Assembly (NCBI GenBank): GCA_003956705.1
Contig: QZCP01000668.1
Span: 124,001 to 188,000, forward strand
Source: Brevipalpus yothersi
Taxonomy: Eukaryota; Arthropoda; Arachnida; Trombidiformes; Tenuipalpidae
Direction: 5' to 3'
DNA: 64,000 nucleotides
A program made the position numbers and the translations under genes. Each line of letters opens with the position of its first letter. Within the stretch, counting starts at the first letter, position 1. A model generated the notes under the pieces. The model ran no database searches. It saw nothing but the letters and a program-made list of their open reading frames with translations, and was not told where the DNA came from. Shown here piece after piece: positions 24,670 to 38,376 of this stretch.

Positions 24670-27359
24670 GTATATCTTTCTCTTTCTCTCAGCCAGTTGA
24701 GAAAAATTTTTTCACTTTCTCCTTCTCTCCTTCAACTCATTCCGAGAGTATCTCTTTCTTTTTTCCCACTTAACATGCATACAAAACTCATGAGATGGGA
24801 TCGAAAGGCTCACTTGCAGATACATACACTCACACACTACACACACATTTACATTCAAAAAAATCACAATCGTGTCAAGGCGAAACTTTAGACAATCTCA
24901 TTTGGACACCGATTAATTCTACTGCTTCAACGGTAGTGGTGGGCAGCATAGTGTACGTAGCAATATCAATATGGGCTGTTTTTCGATTAATTTATCATTC
25001 ATCAGAGGAGCTTATCATGTATTGAAATTTTGCTCTCCTCTCCAGGCCACAAGGTGAAACATATTTATGATATTCATGAGAGGTCCAAATTATACGAATG
25101 AAGAGAGATACTTCATCTTAACGTACATTTTTTGGCCTCTGTTTGCCGACGAAGATCATCACTCATCTATTCATTAACATTTAGACTTCATTTTTTTCTG
25201 GTGAGTGAGTGGCGTGACCTGTTCCGAATGAATTTTCGAATGATAAAATCGAAGAAAATATATATTTCATCCCATCTTCGCTGACAATCTGATCAGAATT
25301 ATGCTTATTTCACCCCTTGCCATTGGTCGTACAAAATTTTTGATCATATCAACGAAATGTACATGATAAAAATAGCCTATACGAATGAAAAATTTCTACT
25401 CAATCAATCCGCTTCTACTAGATAAATAATCAATCATAGCCACAAGTGATCGGAGAAAAAAGAAGAAGTGTTCAGAAGTGGACAAGGAAGCAAGTGAACG
25501 ATACAAACACATTTGGATTGCCAGCAGGCGATGGGAGGAAGAAGAGGACACAGAAGAGAGAGAGAGAAATAAAGAAAAATATGCTCATCAGCCAAGTGGA
25601 AGAAGAAGATGGAGTGTAAACAGGGTGGAAGTCGTGGAAGATGTGCCGGATTGTCATGAAAGTGATGGAGCGAAAAAACCTCGAAACAATTAAGCTTATG
25701 TTTGTGAGGAGTTTGTGTGTGTGTGTGTGTTACTCTCGATTGTGCTGAGCATCAACAATCAACGTGAAAAAGAGAAACAAGAGGAACCATTTACCCATCC
25801 TCCAGATTTTTATTTTCTCATCCAAAGTTTGTCACTGGATAGATATGAGACTAAGGCGCGAGATGAAGAAGAAGAATGAAGAAGGAGAGAGAGAGAGAGA
25901 GACAAGAAGAAAGCAAACCATCGAATACTTTGATTACATCATGATGCTTATAATCAAACAGTGAATTCATTCTAAATGATGCGAACAAGTGATCCACTTG
26001 TGGCATCAAAATGGCTATAATTTTGGCAATTCTGATTGATGAACAATCTTTCTTTTACACACACTCACACATTCACTTTTACTCTTTTTTTCGGAGCTGC
26101 TTTAAAATGAGCTCTTCAAATCTGTGTGTGTGGGTGGTGATAGCTCGACAATCCATTAATTCGCCCATACTTCTGATGTTCAAAATCGTTTGAATACTTT
26201 CATCACCTCAGTTTTTGAGTAGAAAAAGTCGAATTTTTATTGATAATTTTTTGCATGTTAAAGTGAGAGTGAGAGATAGATTAAAAAAAAAAATTTGTCC
26301 ATAATTTTGGATCGTTTGAGTTTCTCCACTTTCTTTCTAACGGTACATTCTAGTGATTAGAATATGAGAGGAATATCATGTCCTGCTGACTCGTTAAAAT
26401 TTTTCGAATGACAAATTGGAGGGAAAAGTATGCATCCTCTTGCACCGAGAGTTAATAATCTTAGTAATAGAGCATCTAAACGATCAACAAATTTCGATCA
26501 TGATGATTTTTCATCAAATTTTGAGAATAACGGAGCACATCGAGGCCGAGGTTGAGCAAAATTTTTCTTCTTCTCCTACTGCTGATACTATATACACACA
26601 CACATATATATCATCATTCTGAATAGTTGAAAATTTTTCATTCAAATGTTTGCCCCATATTCAATGAGGCTACAGTTTCTCATGCGACAAGCGTTTATCT
26701 GATCAAATGTCAGAAAAGATTCAGAGCCATGCAACAATTTTGGCACCAACAGTGATGCTCTGAAAATTCTTGCCAAAATGATGGACTACCACAAAGAAAT
26801 TTTTTTTTCGGAAATATATTTCGATGAAATTCTTTACACACACCCGCACTCTTCTTCTACCCATCATATATATTATTCAGAATATTCAGAATTACAGCAT
26901 CTGTTCACATAACACTTTTGTCAACATCTACCTGGATGAATATCAAGTCAACAGTTAATTGTTGCTCAATTTGAAATTTTTTTCAGCTCCCTCTCCTCTT
27001 CTCTTCTTTTCTCAACTTAAAGATATCAATCAGCGAAGATGAAATGTCATGAAGAGGCTCACAAAGTTGAGATTACAACATTGTTGGATGAATGTTGTTG
27101 TGTGTGTGTATATGTGAGTGTGTTTGTGTGAAACATGGTCTAATGTAATGCCTTGATGTGGGGTGGCATAGAGGAGGGAAGGTGGGGATGGAGGGTGGGG
27201 GGTGGGGAATGAAAGTGGATGATTAATACAAAACAACAGTAGCAACGACATTCGAAAGATGAAAACAATGATTCATATGCTATATATAACATGGTAGATG
27301 CTAAAAATATTCCAGCCGGCATGTGAGCATTTCATTTTAAAGGCAAAATGTTAACTCAC

Positions 27360-27528
27360 ATGAATAAGCGTGGTCGGCATCCAAGATGCTGGAGTCTGGC
27401 TTACTGAACGTTATCATCATCATCCTGATGAGGATGCTTACTACTACCGCTACTACTACTAATATTGATGCTGATGCTGATGCTATATTCCCCTTTTGAT
27501 AACCGGAAACCAAGTCTCGGGTGCACAT
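27360..27528 (-). other. Weak candidate orphan coding exon
   Basis: On the minus strand an ATG at 27528 opens 56 codons that reach a consensus donor (TCA T|GTGAGTT, exon end 27360). The peptide begins MCTRDLVSGYQKG, has a hydrophobic middle encoded partly by GTA/GCA trinucleotide runs, and ends SSILDADHAYS. It could be an alternative 5' exon of the downstream MRTF gene, an exon of an unknown gene, or chance. No partner exon was found. Confidence 0.15.
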
Positions 27529-29698
27529 GGTGAAAGTTTGATTTGCATCTGATACATTTTCGAATGAGAAAAAGTATTTTAAGATGTATATAATTGATTC
27601 ATTGAGTTAAAAAATAACTCTTCTTCTTTCTTTCTACCAGGGAAAGAATTGTAATCTTCCTTGGCAGATGATGATCTCATCTCAAACTTTTTTTAATCGC
27701 TCTTAAAAATAGCATATATCTTCTTTGGAATGTGGAAAGTGTGTGAAAAATGACCATTTTGTGAGCCAAATTTTTCAATTAAACACTTTCCACTTAAAAA
27801 TTCTCTTGTATATAACCCTAGTATATTATGTTTACCATATGGAATTTTCTGAAGGTTATAAAAGTTTTGAATTGCTATATCCTATTTCTTGCCGATTATT
27901 TTATCAGAAGAAACTTTTCAAAGTTCCATAAAAAATTGGAAAAGGGTTTTGAGTTTCTCAAAAAATAATAAGTATATCAAATTTGTTCTCAATTTTGAAG
28001 GACGTTATACTTAACAGTATATATTTAATTTGATACAAATATTGGCACTCGAGTAAAGTATTTGAACATACCAAGCATTCTTAGCTGATCTAAAGTCGCA
28101 TGGAAAAGCGGAAAATGAAATCAAGATGTTTGTTTTTGAAAGAATATTCCAAGACAACAAGCAATAGAGAAAGCAAAAGATCTTACATTGGCGAATCAAT
28201 GTCTGATCGAAACCCAAGATTTGCCAGGGTGGAAAAAAATGAAAGATTGACCTTACAATGAGATTATCGCCTCAAATCTTATTTTGTACCCTTGAATAAT
28301 GCTCAGGGCTAATGTTACCTCTCTTTCTCTCTCTCTATTTTCTTTTCCAACTATCTTTGAAGGCATCCTAACTCGAATAAACACAATTCCTTGAGAGAGA
28401 TAGATAGATAGAGAATGACAAATTCAATTCGGCAACATTGCGCTTCATGGTGAAATGACAAAAGAAAACTGCTAATCAATTACAAATATCGTCAGAAGTA
28501 TACACACTCATATATTTTGCTATAGTTATAGAGGACCTCAAAAAGAATTTTGTTGAATCAAACGCATGGCTTGAAAAGAATGAGCCAGGTTTTGAAACTT
28601 TCACTTCTTCTTCATCTTCAAAAAATCGTGGGATGCTGCTCATTGAGTTAGCATCTCTCGCCTTCTCTCTCTTCCTCCGCCCTGATCTTTGCTCTTTTTC
28701 CTCTTGTTTTCATCATTTTCATCATCAGTCAGCAGTGTTCTCGATCAAGATTCCATTCATACTGTAAATTTTTGCTCCTATTTCTTTTCGGGTTCCTCGA
28801 AAAATTGCGTAATAATTTGAAACACTTGACAAAATGATCATTCTTATTTTTCTCTTCTTCTTCATCTTCCCATCTTCAGCCCACTTTTTCCTAAGTAATC
28901 TCATCAGCCATTCTATCCTCATAACATACCGCAGAACCGAAGATAATCTTCATTACAATTATCTGAGTAGGAAAAAGCTTCCACCATCACAGTATACTGA
29001 GCACAGTGGAAGCTTTCAACCATGCCTCTCTGTCACCATGCAAAATCTTTCACTTTTACCCATGCCATTTCCTCGGGATCACCATCATCCCATTATCTTC
29101 ATCTCAGAGGAACTTTAAGAACCCAGCTAATCGCAGAATATCTTCTTGACATCTCTCTTTCTCTCTCTCTCTCTCTTTCCCAGGCAAAATCAACATATAG
29201 TTGTTATTTCCTGATCTATTTTGCTGTAGCATCTTCGCCTAGTAGATAGATGGAAGAGAATATATAGAAGTTCTGTATTCAACAGATTCGCATCAACGTC
29301 TTCATTGTCATGCTCATCTAAGAATCAAAAGTTTGCCCTCGATTACGCTCTATTTCGTACCTAGTAGTACAATTTATGAGCCTCATTTTGAAACTTTTTT
29401 CCCTCTCGTTCCAGTTACATTGGCTGATTGGTGTGTATTAGAGAGAGAAGAAAAAGATAGAATGAAAGTTTCAGAAGTGAGGAAAAAAATTGAAACTCAA
29501 AAAGATACTGAAAAATTTCTCTCTCTCTCTCTTTCAAGAACTGTATAAGAGAAGCAGAAATAAGCCATTTCGGCAGAATTCCATCCAAATGTTGATGCAA
29601 ACACTTTCATGCAAAAAGTTCATCAAGATCATTATTTATCTTTGTCAATTATCAGTATCTTCCGTTTCTTTCGTCTTCTCTCTCATCTTCATCCCCAT

Positions 29699-29703
<5 letters not shown>

Positions 29704-29736
<33 letters not shown>
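29704..29736. repeat. (CT)n microsatellite
   Basis: CT tract of about 33 bp. Confidence 0.9.
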
Positions 29737-29737
<1 letters not shown>

Positions 29738-29878
29738 GCCACTTTTTGGTGCTCGTACTCACAATTAATCACAATAAAAATTTCAATGCACAAATTGTGA
29801 GGAGCAAATGAACATGAAAGCGCGTCACAATCATCACTATCGTGGACAAGAATAGCAAAATGAATGAATTATTGCACA

Positions 29879-29960
29879 GCCCATAGGAACCCATAGGACC
29901 CCATAGTCAATCTACAGGCAACCCATAAGCAACCCAAAGTCAATCCATAGACAACCCAGC
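29879..29960. repeat. Degenerate minisatellite (CCCATAGg/aa unit)
   Basis: The short motif CCCATAGGA, CCCATAGTCAAT, CCCATAAGCAA, CCAAAGTCAAT, CCATAGACAA recurs about eight times in 80 bp. It looks like an old tandem repeat with 8-12 bp units. No function is evident. Confidence 0.75.
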
Positions 29961-30230
29961 AACTCTTCTTCACGACGAAGACTTTTTTCCATCTTCCTCT
30001 CCGCCTTCTTCCTTCCTCTCTCGTCTTCACCGATACCAGTAAGTTCAATAAACTTCGCCAATATTCCTCTACTCTCAAATGAGATCAAGATATCAATACG
30101 ATTTACTCTAACTCACTGACGTAATCAGCGGGAAAAGTTAGGTTTTCAGGGAATACTGTATTGCATTGATGCACAAAATTTCGGTTAAAATTCGCCTCAT
30201 TTTTACTACCTATTCATTTGTTTAATTATC

Positions 30231-30233
<3 letters not shown>

Positions 30234-30270
<37 letters not shown>
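30234..30270. repeat. (GA)n microsatellite
   Basis: GA tract of about 37 bp. Confidence 0.95.
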
Positions 30271-30274
<4 letters not shown>

Positions 30275-30386
30275 AGAATATGGATGAGTTTTGGGGAAAT
30301 GAAAGATGACAAGCCTTGAGAGCCTTTGAGAGTTAGCACTTGTGTATCACTTTGGGAAAAGTGAAACAGAGAAAATAGGCAATTTT

Positions 30387-30387
<1 letters not shown>

Positions 30388-30459
<72 letters not shown>
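30388..30459. repeat. (GA)n microsatellite
   Basis: GA tract of about 72 bp, 118 bp from the preceding GA tract and in the same orientation. Confidence 0.95.
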
Positions 30460-30462
<3 letters not shown>

Positions 30463-31611
30463 AAAATTAATATCTACACCCAAAAATAAGGGCCAAACGA
30501 CGTGGATACGGTTTGATGGAGGAGAAAAAATTAACTACTCTTACGATTAATCGCCTGATTGGTGGCCAAAATTTTTCTCCTCCACTTGCTGATGGGGATA
30601 TCTTGAATTTCAATAATGTTAACTCATTCATGAACAGTGAAAGTGGTTTGAAAGTGTTAAGAAGATTTTTCATTCCTTCTTCTTCTTCTTTCCCTATCTA
30701 TCTCTCTACACTATATGGCTTACTCATTCCACCTACTCTTGATTTATTTGAAATTTTTGGTTGACATTGACATTTTGCATGGAAGATAATGATTATCTTT
30801 CAAGCATAATGAGTGGAGCAGCATAGTTGAAGTATATTTTTTCTGAAAATTTCTTGTCATCAACAGTCAGATAGGTAGGGGTGGAAGAAGTTGTACACAA
30901 TTAATTCGATTAACTTGAAACGAAATCATCATGATGGAAAGAACAAATGGACATATCAAAGATTGAAGGAGAGAAAAAAATTTTGGCCCACAAGTGGAAG
31001 GAAGAGAGAGAAGATGAAAAGAAATTAAAGAGGGCATACAGAAAGAAATTGGATTCTGTTGCCGAAATTATTTTCAGTAATCTGACAACCATTCTAATTG
31101 TGTGATAATGTGAATTTCAAAAATTGTGAAGCTAAAATTTTTTGGCCCTCTATTCAACCTCGTTCTGTTCCAGACAAAATTCCATGAGATGACATCCAAC
31201 TCTTTTCTCTCTCTCTCTCTTTGGAATACCATAGACAACTATCATTGTACTGTATCGCAACGTCTTGGAGAAGAGTAAAATCTTTCTCTCCTTTTGACAT
31301 CACAATAAAGTGCACTGTATTTCAACATTAGTAAGGTTAATTCGGTTGCTATCAAATGAAATGAAGAAACAGAACACTGGCATGGCATGGCATGAAAACC
31401 TTCACCCAACTTCTTGAATCAAGTGAGTTTCAAAAAGTAATGAACTATACCCAGCATCCTAAATACGTATGTTCTCCCTATCAGTATTCATCAAGATTCA
31501 TTTAAGAACGGTCCTAAGACACTCAGTTCCAGCATGAAGAATTTCGGTGGCTCAAGAAAGAAGGAGGAAGTTTTCCCCACAAAACTGTGGAAGAAGAAAA
31601 AGATGCTGGGA

Positions 31612-31615
<4 letters not shown>

Positions 31616-31642
<27 letters not shown>
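31616..31642. repeat. (GA)n microsatellite
   Basis: GA tract of about 27 bp. Confidence 0.85.
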
Positions 31643-31646
<4 letters not shown>

Positions 31647-32744
31647 AATTCCACGGAAGATCGACAAGAAATTCGAAATCATGATCCCACTTTTTCTCTC
31701 TTCCTGAAAAATTCTTTCCATCATGCTTTGGATAGCATCTCAAATTAGAGCTATCATCTCTGCACACAAGTGACTTCTCGGTATCAGACAGAAATAATGC
31801 ATCTTTTGGAGAAGTAAACAAGACTCATCTTGAGACGTGCAAGGTGAAAGGTGCCAAACAGCAATAATTGGCCTAACGGTTATATTCGTCTCTTTTGGGC
31901 GACAATCTCTGGTTCCAATTGCTGACTATGTGTCTTGTTGGGAAATTAATTTTTCATTCCAAAATTCATTTTCATGAGAGAGAGAGAGAAAGAGATGAAA
32001 GCAGTTCATGATGTGCTCCATCAGAGGAGAGAGACACATAGTAAGAGAAAGAGGGGAAGAATAGGTTTAATTGACATGTAAATTCTGTTCAAAAAAGATA
32101 TACTGACTTATCATGTCTCAAAAAAGAGTTCATTTCGACACTAGGCTTTCACTGTCTTTCTATTTTACTTTTCTTTCCCTTTTATTTTTACTTTGGACTT
32201 GCCATCATCGATCACCTATAACCACGTACGTGCGTGTGTATGTGTATGTGTGTGTAAATTAAGAGGTAAAATTCTTTTTTTCTATTTAAAGTAAAACCGC
32301 TTTCCGGTGACGAACTGGAAAGCGGAGAGATATTTTCAGAGCAAGTGATGAGGTGAGATGTGTGATGCCAGTGGTGAATCTTCAGCTTCATCTTCTTCAT
32401 CCTCCAGCATCCAGTATGTTCGTTTTCTCTTTTCTCTCTTTCTCCAGTCAATGGATCAAAGTCTCTCAGCTCAGCATATGAAAAACCAGGACAACTGAAG
32501 GGACTTGGTTTCATGAAATTAAAGTGGCATGAAGATAAGCCTTGGAGGGTCGATGACATCGGCATGGAAGAGAGAGATAGAAGAGCAGAGAAGAGAAAGA
32601 TTGGAAGACAGAGGAGAAAAGTGAAAAGGACAGGAGAAAACGAAAGTGGAAACTGTTCATCTTCGTCGAGAAAAACTTTCACAAGTGAATTTCGAAAAGA
32701 TATTGACAGTCTATCTTTTTCGCAAATCTTTTCGCGCTCCATCC

Positions 32745-32748
<4 letters not shown>

Positions 32749-32828
<80 letters not shown>
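32749..32828. repeat. (CT)n microsatellite
   Basis: CT tract of about 80 bp with a single T interruption near 32791. Confidence 0.95.
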
Positions 32829-32830
<2 letters not shown>

Positions 32831-35005
32831 ACTACGCAACACTGATTCGTCGAAAGACACTGATAGGTACACGAGCATTGAGAATATCATCTTGAAACAT
32901 CATGAGTGAGAGATAGAGAGAGAGGAAATTTTTCTAGCTTGCAATAATCAAAAGGATCAATTGATGAAAAACTATGACTACTGCTATTAGTAAGTAACTG
33001 TACTTCTAATCTCTGTTCACTGATACAGTGGCATCTCTGCATCTGGATCCAAAAGGGTAAAATGATAGGGACAAGACAACGTTACAGTATTTCCATAGTG
33101 TATATATATATTGGAGATGCCTCAACGACAAAGTTGATCTTTGATGATGATAGGATGAGGACGAGAAAGAAAAAGAGTGAACCTCGCATATCTTTCATCG
33201 GCGGCCCAAATTCGCATCACACCAATGTGAATGGTGGTTACAGTTACATAAACCCTTTTGGCACCGACAAATATCGTAAGCCATCATATTGCAGTCAAGT
33301 CCACGAGACGACTTCTCTTCATCTCGATGACTTTTGCTGATGACGGCAATGATAATGGGAAGAGGGCTTCAGCAAAGGCCCCTCGAAAAAAAAGTCCCCA
33401 CAAATGAGCGGCAAAGTGAGGAATGTTTCCAGCCAGAGGAACCACACTTATTCGTCAATTCATGGAAAACAAATCAGCAATAAAAGCTTGTAGTAAATTT
33501 ATAAAAAGAGGCATCTCTTGACCTGAAGCCAAGAATCAACCTTGCAAGTAGCTTTCCTAGTAGTTGTATAAGAGCGAAGAGTGTCCTCATTTCATCGAGC
33601 ATGTTACACATACAGAATAACGGTAAAAGTTTTGTCGTGTAAATAATTGATTTGATCCTTCCTTAAGCCTATAGTGTGTAGACCTTCAAACCTTTCTGTT
33701 TCTTCTTCTTTTTCTTCTTCAAGGTATCCCGAAAGAATTTCCCTGCTGCACTTGCTCTCTTTAATTGGGAATTCTGTTCATTTTTGACTCATAGATGCGA
33801 GATGAAGCCAAAAAATAGGCATTCCTGGTATGAAAGAGTTTGTTTTTCCACTAGTTGCTGATTATTATCTTAAGATAGCCATCCACGAGAGCGTCGATAG
33901 TCATGTGTACGGTAGAACAGTAGAAATGGAAAAGAAGAAAAAAAGAGAAGATGTCAACGATGCTATGGATCATTACCATCGGCATCTCATTATGATTCAT
34001 ATATCCATCATCGTCACCCATGAAGCGGCAATGTTGTGCTGCCCAAGTTTTTTTTCAGAACTTCTCCAGCCGGAGAAAATCCCATGGCAAATGGGCAAGC
34101 AAGTAGCAAATACATTCAGTAAAAAAATTGACAATTTTACACACGCACATAATCTCTCTTTCTTCCTTGTACCCACTCACTTTGATATCATGGTATTTTG
34201 CTAAGAGTCTGTGAATGTTGTGAGGAATTTTGTTTTGTTTTGTTCTACAGCGTTCCACGTATTCTGATGAGAAAAAAAGTGTTTCATCCAAGAGTAGGAA
34301 ATCCAAAGCTGATGGCAAGACAAGATAGAGTAAAATTTTTAGGTCTTAAGATGATGATAAGTCGAGGAGAGAGAGAGAGCGAGCATACAGTAGCGGAAGA
34401 TGAGAATGACTAGGCGAGAAAGAGAAAAAGAAAGAGGGTTGTGATAGAGAGATGAGAGAGAGAGAGAAAGAATTCAGCATCTTTTTCTCCACATGCTTTT
34501 CTCTCTCTCAACTTTGATTTTATGCCATCCAAATATTTACACTGCGATCAACTGAATTGCCTCACTTTCATTCTTCTTCAAGCGGAACTCTTCACCCCTT
34601 CACTTTCTCTTTCTCGCCCCTCTTCATCTTGTAGCACCACAAGGACCAGCCTCTCTTCTTTTTTCCTCATTCATTGGGTATCATTATCATCTTACAAACC
34701 TAAGCATGTGGAAGAATCAGCAAGTTCCATAGACATAGGATGAAGGAGAGAGGAAGAGAGAGAGAGAATTTCTAGTAAAAATCTTGATGTGTGCCAGTGG
34801 ATCAAGAGCTCGTTCATAAACTCTCTCTCTCTTTCATTTGTATAATGCATTCGATTGTGATGATTTTATGGCATCATTTTGGTTTGTTATTGTTTTTATC
34901 TTTGTTTCCGAAGGAAGAGGAAAAGAAAAAGAAGATATTTTGAACTCAATCGATATTTTCACTAATTACAACTTGATGCATACATAAAAAGTTGAAAAGT
35001 TTTTT

Positions 35006-35045
<40 letters not shown>

Positions 35046-38000
35046 CTCTCTTAACCGATACATACAGAGAGATGAGGTTGATAACCCGAAAGAAGGAGAA
35101 GAAAAAAAATCCTTTTTTTCAGCTTAATAAATGACTCCTACTCTATGATTGGTGACATTATCTATAAAATAATAGGATTTCAGAGACTGTCTTGAAACTG
35201 ATTTTCAGCATCAATTATCACCGAATAAATTATCATAACTAATGGCAAGGCGATTTGTGTGGCACTATTCGGATGAACAGTTATCTGTCTCTGTGGTTGA
35301 GCAAATGAACAAGGCGAAAAAAGACAAGACATACACCAAAGAGTTGGCAAAGGAATATGAATAATGAATGGCGAATGTCTTTTGGTTGATCTTTACTTTT
35401 TCTCTCTCTAAACTAATGCCAATTCAAGTGAAACTTTGAGCATTATATCAACAAGTTGAGGCAAGAAATCAACAGGATAAGGAACAGACTAAACAGCCAT
35501 GGAAATTGTGATTCATTACATGTTCCGTTATTTTCCATTCTTCCTTAGATACTTTATCCCCATAGATCAAGTGTCCTCAAATGATTTGAGCTTTTATTTT
35601 TTCTTTTCACGAGAACTTTTCGTTTTTTCTCAACTCGATTTGAACTGAAAATGAATGGCTAAGATCATTCACAGTGTGATTGATAATTGTTAAATTCTGG
35701 GTTTGAAGAGAAACAAGCAAAAAATTTTTGGAGACTATCTTCTCCTGTCTATGGCATGATCGAGTTAAATTTATGAGTTGATAGATAGCCATCAATGAAT
35801 CAAGAAAATTAAGAGGGTGCTGAGATTCTGTTGAAATTTTCTCCCTTTCTAATCTTCAAATCTGATTCATTGTTGTCTATATTTCTCCGCGATCATCCTT
35901 AATCTTATCTGATGATCATTAATTGATTGAAAATGTCTTAAGTAAAATGAATAGGAATTTAAAAGACAATTAAATTGGCGGAAGGAAAATTTCCGGTAGA
36001 GAAGGGTAATTAGGTCACAATCTAGTTTTCCTAGTAACTGCTAGGATCCAGTCTGTTACTGAGAAATGATATTAGAACTTCAAATTCCATCCTACTCACC
36101 CTTGATGGTCTCACGATTCAGATCTTCGCTCAAGCCATAAAATGGAGTTAATTATTGGTCACTATTGGTTCCTTTGATGAGCAGATTTAATCACTTAAAC
36201 GACTGATAATATCAAATTTTCATCTAAATCTATTCGCAAACGAACCCAATAACATTGAGAAAGGACAAAAATAGAACTCGAAATGTTTTCCAGTTCACAA
36301 GATGGAAGCATACTCTGATAAAAATTTGAATGATTTTACCGAGAAAAATTTAAATTTTGGCATCAAGAATTAGAAAAATATGCATCCATAGTCCGATAAT
36401 CAATCGGCGTGAAATTGAGAAAATTTTCAAGCATCGCGACATTGTACTAACGGAATTGTAATCGAATTGTTTTGAATTGTATTCCACCTCATCTGATGAG
36501 TGAATATATGTATTAATATTCATGATCGGTATTAATTTTCACTCAATTACGATAATTTTCACAATTATATGAATTTTTGTAGAACTAAGACAAGATATTC
36601 CTTGATTTATCCAATCAAACAGTCTCTAATGGATCTTCCCTGGTTGGAGCCTCAACAAACGCAAAGCATTCCTCATGATTTGCCCAAACTTTCCAAATCA
36701 GGATCATTTTCAACCACGTGAGATCTTATTGACTTAAATTATCGAGAATAATTAAAATTAATGAGCTCATAACTGAGAGAAGTCAAGACAAGAAACTCAA
36801 AGCATCAACATTGCCGGTAAATAATCAACTCTCCCAGTATAAACTTCTGGAGTTTATGAAACTCTAAAACTAAACTGAACTTTGTCTAGATAGAAGAATT
36901 ATTCTTCGAAACATATTTCATCGAATACTTCATCTTCGAAGGAATCCAGCCATCAAATTTGATACACATTGACGATATTAACCGTTTTCTGTTTAAAATG
37001 TGATTATCTTCGTTCAAACGAAAGCCAGCAAGTGTTTGAAGAAAAGTTTTGACATGATTTCACACTTTTTTCCTATCAAAATATCGAAAATAATACTCAC
37101 ATTATAAATGATTTTAAATGTATATACAATTAGTCGATGAAACAAAATTTTTGAATGTCCAGATGATATCACTGTTTTCTACACCAAATCACAGTCTAAT
37201 GGAAATGTTTTCACAGAACCATTGAAATCACAAAGTTCGACGATGTTGACTATTAAGCCGGTTTGGTGAGAAGCACAAAAAGACGAAAAAAATTGTCTTC
37301 CAAATAGAAAGAGAATTCTAGATATTATGGTGAGAACGGAAGGGAATTTCAGCAATAATCAGCGGAAAAAAGAGTCAAAAGTCAACTGTCTTGATATTCA
37401 GTTCAGTCATTTGATCACTAAAATGAACATTATCTTGACTGTTGGGGATCGGCCAGAGTTTGATCTGTTCAATTCAACGACAAATGCTTAACTGCGAAAA
37501 GGAACGTCCGACGGACACCCACGGACATATGCAAGCGAAAATTTTCTTCTTTCAATTGGCACACACCACACACTACACTTGCCCAAATGTTCGAGACGAA
37601 CTAGTTTTCACACAAAAATTCAGTTCGGACGATACTCACATACACAAGTGAGGACGATGAGTGGCAATAATAAAAATGTATATATGTGAATGGAAAAGAA
37701 ATACTGTCGAAATAGAGAGACCACTGAGCAATTGGCCTGAGTTCTATCGGCACAGTCGAAGTAAGAGAGAAAGAGAGAGAGAGAGAGAAGCCAAGAAGAT
37801 TTCCCGCCAACGCATCAGCACCACGCAAATGTGTATGCTTGAGGATGTGAATTTTCTCTCTTTCTCTCCCTCTCTCTTTCTTTTTGTACACTTTTAACAA
37901 CATTTGTCCACTATATTCATGCCGATTTTTTGGGCTTCATCAACGGATCAGCTAATCCGATTTTTTCATTTTATCCTTGAGGCAGAAAGAAAGATGACAG

Positions 38001-38313
38001 AGAAGATATTGAAGTATATACTTTTATCATCATCATTATCGCCATCCTATTTACATCCTATTTACATTCCAATACACATCAAAGTAAGTAACATTTTTAT
38101 AGGTCCAGTAATGCGATTATTTTTTTCCAGTCTTCCAGAGATGGTGGTAATCAATATTGTTTTTGAAAATTTTTGAAAGTGATATCTCTTCATCCATCGA
38201 ACATCAACAGGTCCATGAGTACTGAGGATAGAAACAAGCGAACTTCTCCACCGCCACCCACATTATGGTTGATCGAGAAAGAGAATCAAGCTCAAAACTC
38301 TGTTTTCCCTCTT

Positions 38314-38316
<3 letters not shown>

Positions 38317-38373
<57 letters not shown>
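38317..38373. repeat. (CT)n microsatellite
   Basis: CT tract of about 56 bp. Confidence 0.95.

Positions 38374-38376
<3 letters not shown>

Noticed and set aside
25478..25693. 71-codon charged ORF on the plus strand
   Set aside because: It starts with a non-ATG codon, has biased purine-rich composition, no motif and no neighbouring exon.
31860..31925. Possible tRNA-like segment (GGCCTAACGG...TCTGGTTCCAATTGC)
   Set aside because: I could not form a cloverleaf with a proper acceptor stem and T-loop (GGTTCRANTCC); only short resemblance.
33062..33340. 92-codon plus-strand ORF in the gene-poor island
   Set aside because: No recognisable domain, no splice context; length is within chance expectation for this region.
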